Part shown: positions 1-7,504 of the stretch, one piece after another | Numbering within the stretch: position 1 is the first letter of the stretch | Layout of the letters: each line of letters starts with the position of its first letter | DNA from: Novosphingobium sp. | Lineage (GTDB): Bacteria > Pseudomonadota > Alphaproteobacteria > Sphingomonadales > Sphingomonadaceae | Length of the DNA stretch: 19,919 bases | Assembly (NCBI GenBank): GCA_020853995.1 | Contig: JADYXV010000301.1 | Location: forward strand, 1 to 19,919 | Direction: 5' to 3' | Notes under the pieces: model-generated | What the model saw: the letters and a program-made list of their open reading frames with translations, nothing else | What the model was told of the DNA's origin: nothing | Databases searched by the model: none | Translations under genes and position numbers: made by a program

Positions 1-3000
1 AAACGTCGTTGCGCCTGAAATTGTATCAACGCGAAGGCGCAATTGTCTTGTCCGATGCCGTGCCGGTGCTGGAAAACTTCGGCTTCCGTGTTCTGGAAGA
101 AATGCCGACGCCGCTGGACGGGGGCAGGCTCGGCTATGTGCATGATTTCCTTGTTGCGCACCCCGTTGATAGCACTGTTGCCGATCTGTTGGGCCGCGCT
201 ACTGCCATCGAAACGTCGCTGGCAGCCGTGTTGAATGGCGCGGCAGAAGATGATGCCTTCAACCGTCTGATCGTGGCGACGGGCCTGTCTGCGGTTGAAG
301 CCAACTGGCTGCGCGCGTTCTACCGCTATTTGCGGCAGGCGGGCATGACGTTTGGCATACCGACCGTGGTCGAAGCGCTGAAAAATGCACCAGCCGTTAC
401 GCGCGGGCTGATCGATGCCTTCATCGCGCGGCATGATCCTGCCTTTGCAGGGGACCGAGAAGCCGCGTTCAGCGCGGCAGAGGAGCATATCCGCGCCGGA
501 TTGGCAGGAGTGGCCGCGATCAACGATGACCGCCTGCTGCGCCAGTTCCGCGCGCTTGTCATGGCGATCTTGCGCACCAATGCCTTTGCCCCCGCAGCGG
601 CAGAAGCGATGGCGTTCAAAATTGATTCCGCAGCTGTGCCCGGCCTTCCGCGTCCGGTGCCTTGGCGCGAAATTTTCGTTTATTCCCCGCGTGTTGAAGG
701 CATCCACCTGCGCGCCGGACCTGTCGCGCGCGGCGGCCTGCGCTGGTCAGACCGACGCGATGACTTCCGCGTCGAAGTGCTGGGCCTGATGAAAGCGCAG
801 CGCGTGAAGAACGCGGTCATCGTGCCAACCGGCGCGAAGGGCGGCTTCTATCCCAAGCACTTGCCCGATCCCGCGCGCGACCGTGATGGCTGGCTGGCCG
901 AGGGCAAGGCCAGCTATCAGGTGTTCATCCGCACGTTGCTGTCGATCACTGACAACATCGTGGAAGGCAAAGTCGTCCAGCCCGAAGCCGTGGTCGTGCG
1001 CGATGGCGAAGACCCGTACTTCGTGGTCGCCGCCGACAAAGGCACGGCCACCTTCTCCGACGTTGCCAACGCCATCGCCGAATCAAAGGATTTCTGGCTG
1101 GACGATGCTTTCGCCAGTGGCGGATCGAAGGGGTATGACCACAAGGCGATGGGCATTACCGCGCGCGGCGCGTGGCTCTCGGTGCGCCGCCATTTTCTCG
1201 AAATGGGCGTCGACGTGCAGGCAGAGCCGGTGCGCGTGGCCGGCTGCGGCGATATGTCGGGCGACGTGTTCGGCAACGGCATGTTGCTGTCAAAGGCGCT
1301 CAAAGTCGTCGCCGCATTCGATCATCGCCACATCTTCCTTGATCCTGACCCCGATCCGGCGGCAAGCTGGGCCGAACGCGCCCGGATGTTCGCACTGCCC
1401 CGTTCAAGCTGGGACGATTACGATAAAGGCCTGATTTCGGATGGCGGCGGGGTTTACCCGCGTTCGATGAAGGCCATCCCGCTAACCCCGCAAGTGCAGG
1501 CCATGCTGGGCGTTGCAGAAGCCGAACTTGATCCTGAATCGCTGATCTCTGCGATCCTGCGTTCGCAAGTCGATCTGCTGTGGTTCGGCGGTATCGGCAC
1601 TTACATGAAAGGCAGCCTGCAAAACAACGCTGACGTGGGCGATCCCGCCAACGATTCGCTGCGTGTTTCGGCCAACGAAGTGCGCGCCAAAGTCATCGGT
1701 GAAGGTGCCAATCTTGGCACGACACAAGCTGCGCGCATCGAGTTCGCTTTGGCCGGGGGCCGGATCAACACCGACTTCATCGACAATTCGGCAGGGGTCG
1801 ATTGTTCGGATAACGAGGTCAACATCAAGATCGCGCTGGCCGCGGCCAAACGCTCGGGCAAGTTGACTGAAGACGCCCGCGTGGAATTGCTGGTGTCGAT
1901 GACCGATGACGTCGCGCACCTCGTGCTCGAAGACAACCGGTTGCAAGCACTGGCGCTGTCCATCGCCGAACGCGGCGGAGCTGCCACAATGCCGTCATGG
2001 TCCCGCCTGATCGATGTGCTCGAAGAAGGCGGCGATCTGGATCGCAAGACCGAAGGACTTGCCGGACCCGAAGACCTCGCCCGCCGCGCGGTTTCGGGGC
2101 AGGGGCTTACACGTCCCGAACTGGCGGTCCTGCTCTCCAGCAGCAAGCTGGTGCTGCAACGTGCGCTTGAAGAAAGCCCGGTTGTCGATGATCCGGTGCT
2201 GGAAGAAGAACTGGTCGCAGCCTTCCCGCCGCAAATGCGCGAGGCATTTGAAACCGAAATTGTCCATCACCGCCTGCGACGCGAAATCATCGCAACCAAG
2301 CTGGCCAACCGCATCATCAACCGCATGGGGCCGGTCCATCCGTTCGCATTGTGCGAAGAAGAAGGATGCAGCCTCGCGCAAGTGGCAGCCGCCTTTGTTG
2401 CGGCAGAACGCCTGCTCGATCTGCGCGCCACATGGGACATGCTCGATACTGCCGACATCCCCGAAGCCTTGCGGCTGGCCCTGTTTGAACGCACCGCGCT
2501 GGGCCTGCGCGGCCATATTGCCGATGTGCTGCGCGCCGGACGCGGCACGATGCAGCCCGATGCCTTGCTCGAAGACCTGTACGGCGGCGTCGCCCTGCTT
2601 TCGCACACCGCCGCGCAATTGCTGCGGGGCGAAGCACAGGCACAGGCGCGGCAAATGGCGCAGGAACTGGCGGCTGCCGGAACTCCGCCCGCCATCGCCG
2701 AACGGCTGGTCCACCTCTATGATATGGACGGGGCCATCGGCCTTGCCCATCTGGCGGGCGAGTTGAACGTCGATGCCGGCGCGCTGACTGGTGCCTTTGC
2801 CGATCTGGGCGCGGCACTGGGGCTGGACTGGGCGCAACAGGCGGCACGGCGGATGAACCCGTCCGATCCGTGGGAGCGCCTGCTGATCGCCGGTCTGGCC
2901 CGCGATTTCGAACAGATGCGGCTCGATTTCCTCAAGCGTTCGCAAGGCAAATCGCCCGATGCGTTTGTGGCCGATTGGCTGGAAACCAATGCCGTGCCGG

Positions 3001-3107
3001 TGCGCCAGTTCCGCGCACTGGTGGACCGCGCGCAATCCGCATCCGCTGCTGGCCCCGCCATGCTGGCGCAAGTCGCCAGTCAGGCCCGCACATTAATGGG
3101 GCGTTAA
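1..3107 (+). CDS. gdh: NAD-specific glutamate dehydrogenase, large type (5' end outside window)
   Basis: Oxidatively deaminates glutamate to 2-oxoglutarate and ammonia with NAD+ in the cytoplasm, feeding amino-acid carbon into the TCA cycle. About 1,034 residues are visible, against roughly 1,600 for the bacterial large NAD-GDH family (Bac_GDH), so about a third of the protein lies upstream. The frame is open from base 3, so the TTG at position 9 is an internal codon and not a start. Seen in the sequence, with residues counted from base 9: RGGLRWSDRRDDFR near 240, the lysine-containing PTGAKGGF loop near 273, and GCGDMSGDVFGNG near 413, all hallmarks of the family's catalytic and dinucleotide-binding regions. 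A long helical C-terminal part follows. The stop is TAA at 3105-3107. A hairpin follows 24 bases later. The large antisense frames across this gene are codon-bias shadows. Confidence 0.95.
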   Translation, partial: TSLRLKLYQREGAIVLSDAVPVLENFGFRVLEEMPTPLDGGRLGYVHDFLVAHPVDSTVADLLGRATAIETSLAAVLNGAAEDDAFNRLIVATGLSAVEANWLRAFYRYLRQAGMTFGIPTVVEALKNAPAVTRGLIDAFIARHDPAFAGDREAAFSAAEEHIRAGLAGVAAINDDRLLRQFRALVMAILRTNAFAPAAAEAMAFKIDSAAVPGLPRPVPWREIFVYSPRVEGIHLRAGPVARGGLRWSDRRDDFRVEVLGLMKAQRVKNAVIVPTGAKGGFYPKHLPDPARDRDGWLAEGKASYQVFIRTLLSITDNIVEGKVVQPEAVVVRDGEDPYFVVAADKGTATFSDVANAIAESKDFWLDDAFASGGSKGYDHKAMGITARGAWLSVRRHFLEMGVDVQAEPVRVAGCGDMSGDVFGNGMLLSKALKVVAAFDHRHIFLDPDPDPAASWAERARMFALPRSSWDDYDKGLISDGGGVYPRSMKAIPLTPQVQAMLGVAEAELDPESLISAILRSQVDLLWFGGIGTYMKGSLQNNADVGDPANDSLRVSANEVRAKVIGEGANLGTTQAARIEFALAGGRINTDFIDNSAGVDCSDNEVNIKIALAAAKRSGKLTEDARVELLVSMTDDVAHLVLEDNRLQALALSIAERGGAATMPSWSRLIDVLEEGGDLDRKTEGLAGPEDLARRAVSGQGLTRPELAVLLSSSKLVLQRALEESPVVDDPVLEEELVAAFPPQMREAFETEIVHHRLRREIIATKLANRIINRMGPVHPFALCEEEGCSLAQVAAAFVAAERLLDLRATWDMLDTADIPEALRLALFERTALGLRGHIADVLRAGRGTMQPDALLEDLYGGVALLSHTAAQLLRGEAQAQARQMAQELAAAGTPPAIAERLVHLYDMDGAIGLAHLAGELNVDAGALTGAFADLGAALGLDWAQQAARRMNPSDPWERLLIAGLARDFEQMRLDFLKRSQGKSPDAFVADWLETNAVPVRQFRALVDRAQSASAAGPAMLAQVASQARTLMGR

Positions 3108-3130
3108 GCTTCAGAACGAAGGGTTTGTCC

Positions 3131-3164
3131 GGCCATGCCCTGCCTGTATAGGCAAGGCATGGCC
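3131..3164. terminator. Long hairpin between gdh and modA
   Basis: Left arm 3131-3144 (GGCCATGCCCTGCC) pairs with right arm 3151-3164 (GGCAAGGCATGGCC) across the loop TGTATA. This is a 14-bp stem with a single mismatch. No T-run follows, so it is not a textbook intrinsic terminator. It could end gdh transcription, stabilise the 3' end, or be a dispersed palindromic repeat. It also matters for the modA start: the upstream in-frame ATGs at 3135 and 3159 lie inside this structure and are poor start candidates. Confidence 0.5.
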
Positions 3165-3182
3165 TGCCTTCGGAGTTCTGTG

Positions 3183-3953
3183 GTGATCGCTTTCGTTCGT
3201 GCCGCGCTGATGCTGGCCATGGCCGTGTGGCTGGCCAGTGCGCCCGCCCGTGCGCAGGCGCGGGGGCCATTGGTACTGGCCGCTGCCAGCATGCAGGAGG
3301 CGCTGACCGATGCCGCCAACCGCTGGGCCGCGCAGCGCCACGCGCGTCCGGTGCTGTCATTCGCCGCATCATCCGCGCTCGCCCGCCAGATCGGGGCGGG
3401 GGCAAAGGCCGACTTGTTCATTTCTGCGGATGAGGAATGGATGGACCATGTGCAGGGCCAGAACCTGCTGCGCCCCGCCACCCGCGCGCAGCTTGCCGAA
3501 AACCGGCTGGTCCTGATCGCGCCTGCATCCGCCAAAGTGCAACTGGGCATCGCACCGGGCTTCCCCCTTGCGCGCGCTTTGGGCAATGGACGCCTTGCGA
3601 TGGCAGATCCGGCAGCGGTGCCCGCAGGCCGCTATGGCAAAGCCGCCTTGGAAAAACTGGGCGTCTGGCGCGCGATTGCCACCCGCGTTGCGCCTGCCGA
3701 GAACGTCCGCGCTGCTTTGGCGCTGGTTGAGCGCGGCGCTGTACCTTTCGGCATAGTCTATGCCACCGATGCCCGCGCCTCGGCCAAAGTGCGCGTTGTC
3801 GGCGTGTTTCCGGCAACCAGCCATCCGCCGATCACTTATCCCGTCGCCCTGCTCAAAACCTCCACCCACCCACAGGCCGAAGCCTTCCGCCGCTTCCTCC
3901 TCTCGCGCGAAGGCCGTGCCATCTTTGCGCGCCACGGCTTTGGTTCGCGCTGA
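3183..3953 (+). CDS. modA: Molybdate ABC transporter, periplasmic binding protein
   Basis: Binds molybdate in the periplasm and delivers it to ModBC. I chose GTG at 3183 because CGGAG at 3171-3175 lies 7 bases upstream and because this start gives a clean signal peptide: MIAFVR, a hydrophobic stretch to about residue 20, then a signal peptidase I site near ARA-QA. Upstream in-frame ATGs (3135, 3159) fall in a hairpin and would add a non-signal leader. Family motifs follow: LAAASM at the mature N-terminus, SSALARQI and ADLFISAD (oxyanion-binding segment), VPAGRYGKAALEKLG, and GIVYATDA. The protein is about 256 residues, the usual ModA length. Its TGA abuts the modB ATG, so the two are likely translationally coupled. 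Tungstate could be an alternative substrate; the sequence does not decide this. Confidence 0.93.
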   Translation: MIAFVRAALMLAMAVWLASAPARAQARGPLVLAAASMQEALTDAANRWAAQRHARPVLSFAASSALARQIGAGAKADLFISADEEWMDHVQGQNLLRPATRAQLAENRLVLIAPASAKVQLGIAPGFPLARALGNGRLAMADPAAVPAGRYGKAALEKLGVWRAIATRVAPAENVRAALALVERGAVPFGIVYATDARASAKVRVVGVFPATSHPPITYPVALLKTSTHPQAEAFRRFLLSREGRAIFARHGFGSR

Positions 3954-4646
3954 ATGATGCCGGGACCGGAAGAATGGGAGGTCATCCGCCTCTCCTTGAA
4001 AGTCAGCGCGGTGGCGGTGGGCCTGTCTTTGCCGCTGGCCTTCGCGCTGGCCTGGGCACTGGCGCGCGGGCGTTTTCCCGGCAAAGTCCTGCTGGATGCG
4101 CTGGTGCATTTGCCGCTTGTCCTGCCGCCCGTCGTCACCGGCTGGTTCCTGCTGATCGCGTTCGGGCCGCAAGGACCGGCGGGGCGCTGGCTTGAGGTAT
4201 GGCTGGGCCTTACGTTCCTGTTCCGCTGGACCGGCGCGGCGCTCGCCGCTGCGGTCATGGCGCTGCCCCTGATGGTCCGCGCGATCCGGATCTCTCTCGA
4301 AACGGTTGATCCGAAACTGGAACAAGCCGCGATGACGCTGGGCGCATCGCGCTGGCGCACCTTCCGCACCATCACCCTGCCGCTGGCGCTGCCCGGCGTG
4401 ATTGCAGGCGCCGTGCTTGGCTTTGCGCGTTCGCTGGGCGAATTTGGCGCGACGATCACGTTTGTGTCCAACATTCCGGGCGAGACGCAAACCCTGCCAC
4501 TGGCGATCTACAGCGCGCTCCAGATTCCGGGGGCCGAACCTCAGGTTGTGCGGCTGGTCGTGGTATCGGTGCTGCTATCGCTGGGCGCGCTGATCGCGTC
4601 CGAAGCTCTGGCGCGGCGCACCGGAAGGGGCGGCCATGTCCTTTGA
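3954..4646 (+). CDS. modB: Molybdate ABC transporter permease
   Basis: Inner-membrane channel subunit of the molybdate importer, 230 residues, the normal ModB length. It has about five hydrophobic membrane segments. The EAA loop that docks onto the ATPase is visible as EQAAMTLGASRWRTF followed by TLPLALPGVIAG, and GFARSLGEFGAT is typical of ModB and sulfate permeases. The ATG directly follows the modA stop (TGAATGATG); a second ATG at 3957 is also possible. Its 3' end overlaps modC by 11 bases, so modA, modB and modC form one tight operon. Confidence 0.94.
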   Translation: MMPGPEEWEVIRLSLKVSAVAVGLSLPLAFALAWALARGRFPGKVLLDALVHLPLVLPPVVTGWFLLIAFGPQGPAGRWLEVWLGLTFLFRWTGAALAAAVMALPLMVRAIRISLETVDPKLEQAAMTLGASRWRTFRTITLPLALPGVIAGAVLGFARSLGEFGATITFVSNIPGETQTLPLAIYSALQIPGAEPQVVRLVVVSVLLSLGALIASEALARRTGRGGHVL

Positions 4647-5253
4647 ACTGCGCGTCGAACGCCAGTTGGGCGATGTGGCGATATCTGCCAACTTCACTGG
4701 CAACAACGGTTTGACCGCATTGTTCGGGCCATCGGGCGCGGGCAAGACATCGCTGCTCAACATGGTCGCCGGCCTGCTCCGCCCTGATCGCGGGCGCATT
4801 GCCGTGGGCGGCGAAGTGCTGTTCGACAGCGACCTTGGCATCGACATGGCCGTTCAGGAACGCCGCGCAGGCTATGTCTTTCAGGACGGCCGGTTATTCC
4901 CGCATCTGCGCGTACGCGAGAATATGGAATACGGCGCGCAGCGGGCCGAAGGACACGGCCTGATGACGCTGGACGAAGCCGCGACATTCCTCGGCATCGC
5001 GCACCTGCTTGATCGCTGGCCACGCACGCTTTCGGGCGGCGAGGCGCAGCGCGTCGCCATCGGCCGCGCCTTGCTCTCTGGCCCGCGCTTTCTGCTGATG
5101 GACGAACCCCTCGCCTCGCTGGACCGCGCACGCCGCGAGGAAGTGATGACCGTGATCGAACGCCTGCGCGACGAGGTTCGCTTGCCCATCCTCTACGTCA
5201 GCCACGACCGCGCCGAAGTAGACCGGCTGGCGGGGCTGATTGTGGAGATATAG
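4636..5253 (+). CDS. modC: Molybdate ABC transporter ATPase, short form without Mop/TOBE domain
   Basis: Energises the ModAB importer. All ABC motifs are present: Walker A GPSGAGKT (31-38), signature LSGGE (132-136), Walker B ending in D156-E157, and the switch histidine H190. At 205 residues it lacks the C-terminal Mop/TOBE oxyanion-sensing domain that brings E. coli ModC to about 350. The chain stops at RLAGLIVEI, just at the end of the nucleotide-binding fold. The stop TAG (5251-5253) is at the very first bases of a 31-bp inverted repeat. Conceptual removal of that element (see mobile_element) still leaves a stop at the same codon, or after three extra residues, so the short form probably predates the insertion. 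No modE-like regulator is nearby. Confidence 0.9.
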   Translation: MSFELRVERQLGDVAISANFTGNNGLTALFGPSGAGKTSLLNMVAGLLRPDRGRIAVGGEVLFDSDLGIDMAVQERRAGYVFQDGRLFPHLRVRENMEYGAQRAEGHGLMTLDEAATFLGIAHLLDRWPRTLSGGEAQRVAIGRALLSGPRFLLMDEPLASLDRARREEVMTVIERLRDEVRLPILYVSHDRAEVDRLAGLIVEI

Positions 5254-5521
5254 AGCCAGATGACGTTAGATTGCACCGCCGGGATTGCGTCAGGAAGCTC
5301 CTCGGCAAGGAGCGTTGCGCTGGCCGGGCTGGTTGCCCGGACAAGCAACGCGACGCTGTCCGAGGGGCTTCCTGACGCAACCGTAAAGCGGCGGGCCGCT
5401 TTTGGCCCATCGCAGCGTCTCTCGTCGGTCACTATGCGATAGCATGGCTCCCTCCTCTTTCCTCGCGCTGGGCCAAAATCGGCTCCGTCACGGCGGTGCA
5501 ATCTAACGTCATCTGGCTCTA
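5251..5521. mobile_element. MITE-like element, 271 bp, with perfect 31-bp terminal inverted repeats
   Basis: Bases 5251-5281 (beginning TAGAGCCAGATGACGTTAGA) are exactly the reverse complement of 5491-5521. The outermost TA on each side (5251-5252, 5520-5521) may be a duplicated TA target, giving 29-bp repeats inside. No transposase is encoded. The interior is strongly folded. 5285-5305 pairs with 5360-5380 over 21 positions with one T:G wobble, enclosing a CCGGGC/GCCCGG hairpin (5324-5340). A second domain pairs TTTTGGCCCA (5400-5409) with TGGGCCAAAA (5469-5478). Size, repeats and lack of coding capacity fit a non-autonomous mobile element. A structured dispersed repeat with a role in mRNA ends is the alternative. 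The family is not recognised. Confidence 0.75.
5385..5403 (+). terminator. Terminator-like hairpin inside the MITE-like element
   Basis: AAAGCGG (5385-5391), loop CGGG, CCGCTTT (5396-5402) and one further T make a 7-bp GC-rich stem ending in a short T run. Lying about 130 bases after the modC stop, it could end the mod transcript. The T run is short, so efficiency is uncertain. Confidence 0.4.
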
Positions 5522-5537
5522 GTTAAAGCTTAGGCGA

Positions 5538-5684
5538 TATGCCTTTTGCACACAAACCCGCCGAAAACCCACCCCCAGCCCCTCCCTTAAGGGAGGGGAG
5601 CGAGACTTATTGACCCTGAACTTGTTTCAGGGGAAATTAGTCGCAGCGGGGAGGGTTTCCGAAGCCCTCGTATTTGCAAAACCC
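5538..5684 (-). repeat. Dispersed palindromic repeat, copy 1, between convergent modC and nadB
   Basis: This stretch matches 14338-14471 in the opposite orientation. Shared blocks are AAACCCACCCCCAG, the 20-bp perfect palindrome CCCCTCCCTTAAGGGAGGGG (5579-5598), GAGACTTATTGA, GAAATTAGTCGCAGCGGGGA, GGGTTTCC and TTTGCAAA. The copies differ at the centre: here a 19-base hairpin (5614-5632, CCCTGAA arms), there a 9-base GCCAAAGGC. The outer arms are degenerate in this copy, so its left edge is approximate. No coding content is seen. Its position between two converging genes suits a bidirectional transcript end. Confidence 0.7.
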
Positions 5685-5697
5685 ACAAGTCCCGAAG

Positions 5698-7311
5698 CTA
5701 AGGCACAATCACCGTATCAAGCGCCACATCATCGGTTTGCGGATAATCCAGCGTGTAATGCAGCCCCCGGCTTTCATGCCGCGCCCGCGCTGACCGCACG
5801 ATCAGTTCGGCGCTTTGCAGCAGGTTGCGCAGTTCGATCAGGTCGGTCGTCACGCGGAAATGGCCGTAGTAATCGTTCACTTCGTCGTTCAGCATCTGGA
5901 TGCGGTGTGCGGCGCGCTCCAGCCGCTTGTTGGTGCGCACGATGCCCACGTAATTCCACATGAACCGGCGGATTTCCGTCCAGTTCTGCTTGATCACCAC
6001 TTCCTCGTCTGAATCGGTGACGCGGCTTTCATCCCACGCGCGCACCGCTGGCGGGGCATCGAAGCTGTCCCAGCGGCGCAGGATATCGCGCGCCGCCACA
6101 TCGCCGACCACAAAGCAGTCCAGCAGCGAATTGTACGCCAGCCGGTTCGCGCCATGCAGCCCGCTTTAGGTGCATTCGCCCGCCGCATAAAGCCCCGGCA
6201 AATCGGTGCGCCCGTCCAGATCGATCAGCACGCCGCCGCAAGTATAATGCTGCGCCGGAACCACCGGAATCGGCTGCGTGGTCATATCGATCCCGAGGCC
6301 GATCAGCTTTTCGTAAATGTTGGGGAAGTGCCCCTTCACAAAATCCGATGGCATGTGGCTGATATCCAGATGCACGAAATCGAGGCCGAACCGCTTGATT
6401 TCAGAGTCAATCGCGCGCGCCACAACATCGCGCGGGGCCAGTTCCAGCCGTTCGGGATCGTAAAATTCCATGAACCGCTTGCCGGTGCGCGGGTTGATCA
6501 ACCGCCCGCCTTCACCGCGCACCGCTTCGGTGATCAGAAAGTTTTTGACGTCCAGATTATACAGGCAGGTCGGGTGGAACTGCATCATTTCCATGTTGGA
6601 AACACGCGCGCCTGCCCGCCACGCCATCGCAATGCCATCGCCGGTTGCGCCGCGCGGCGCGGTGCTGAACTGGTAAACGCGGCCCGCGCCGCCGGTGGCC
6701 AGGATCGTCGCGCGTGCGGTGTGCGCTTCAACGCGGCCTGTCGCCTCGTCCAGCGCATAGACGCCCCACACCCGGCCAGAACCCGAATAACGCAAGGCCT
6801 CATGCCGTCCGGTGATCAGATCAATGCAGGTACGGCCCGGCAACAGCGTCACATTGGGATGTTCGCGCGCGGCTTTCAGCAAAGCTTTTTGCACCGCCGC
6901 GCCGGTGGCATCATCCACATGCACGATCCGGCGGTGCGAATGGCCGCCTTCGCGCGTCAGGTGCAATGACCCCGCCTCGGCATTGAACGGCACGCCCAGT
7001 TCAATCAGACGGGCAATTGCCGCTGGCGCATGTTCGATAACAAATTCAACCGTTTCGCGCCGGTTCAGTCCAGCGCCTGCCACCATCGTGTCACGGACAT
7101 GATCTTCAAACGTGTCACCGGCATCCAGCACGGCGGCAATGCCGCCCTGCGCCCAGTTGGTGGAACCGCCATCCAGTCCGCCTTTGGCCAGCACCAGAAC
7201 GCGGCATTTTTCGGCCAGAACCAAAGCCGCCGTCAGCCCCGCCGCGCCTGATCCGATGATCAGGACATCGTGGGCTGCCAATTCCGTACCGCTCGATTGC
7301 GCGCCGCTCAT
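5698..7311 (-). pseudogene. nadB: L-aspartate oxidase with a single in-frame TAA
   Basis: NadB oxidises L-aspartate to iminoaspartate with FAD, the first step of de novo NAD synthesis. The ATG at 7311 is preceded by GGATGGAGAA, a good ribosome site. The FAD fingerprint IIGSGAAGLTAAL has G20, G22 and G25. Also visible are GSTNWAQGGIAA, TREGGHSHRRIVH, ITEAVRGEGG and AQHYTCGG. The frame reads AAGECT, then TAA (6166-6168, codon 382), then SGLHGANRLAYNSLLD in the same frame and a normal C-terminal helical domain to TAG at 5698-5700. Total 537 codons, the family length. The stop removes the HGANR arginine of the substrate site and the whole C-terminal domain, so the 381-residue product should be inactive. 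No other damage is seen, pointing to a recent mutation, a sequencing or assembly error, or readthrough. nadA and nadC are not in the window. Confidence 0.88.
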
Positions 7312-7463
7312 GGGCGGTTCTCCATCCTCATCCCGGCCAGACGGGCGCGGGTCCTTGCCCTAGCTTGAGACTAACCGGCTGGAAAGACCAGCATTGGATC
7401 AGGCGCGCATTTCGAAATATTGTGACGGCCAATACAAAGGCGTTGCCATGCTACGGCAGAAAT

Positions 7464-7481
7464 ATAAGTATTTATACTTAT
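7464..7481. promoter_or_regulatory. AT-rich 18-bp palindrome, operator-like
   Basis: ATAAGTAT, then TT, then ATACTTAT is a perfect 8-bp inverted repeat with a 2-base spacer. It is conspicuously AT-rich in a GC-rich neighbourhood. It lies between nadB (start 7311, leftward) and the small gene starting at 7505. It contains TATACT (7473-7478), a possible -10 box. It may be a regulator site or a promoter; no matching regulator gene is nearby. Confidence 0.4.
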
Positions 7482-7504
7482 TCACCGCAAGAGCACGGAT
7501 TTCG

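Noticed and set aside
1995..3071. 358-residue open frame on the minus strand
   Set aside because: It is antisense to the glutamate dehydrogenase gene, with no recognisable domain or start signal.
3131..3164. Molybdenum-cofactor riboswitch upstream of modA
   Set aside because: Only one simple hairpin is present; the multi-stem architecture of the Moco riboswitch is not visible.
3369..4490. 373-residue open frame on the minus strand
   Set aside because: It is antisense to modA and modB; low-complexity, Q/R-rich, no domain.
4636..5253. modC as a gene truncated by the insertion
   Set aside because: Conceptual excision of the element leaves the stop at the same codon or three codons later, and no Mop/TOBE remnant is found beyond 5521.
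5260..5442. 60-residue open frame inside the MITE-like element
   Set aside because: It starts within the inverted repeat, follows the hairpin arms and has no domain; the S/A/R-rich composition fits structured non-coding DNA.
5193..5501. 102-residue minus-strand frame spanning the end of modC and the element
   Set aside because: It covers both the modC antisense and the hairpins; no ribosome site and no protein-like pattern.
6154..6969. 271-residue plus-strand frame
   Set aside because: It is antisense to nadB, which has clear FAD and substrate motifs on the minus strand.
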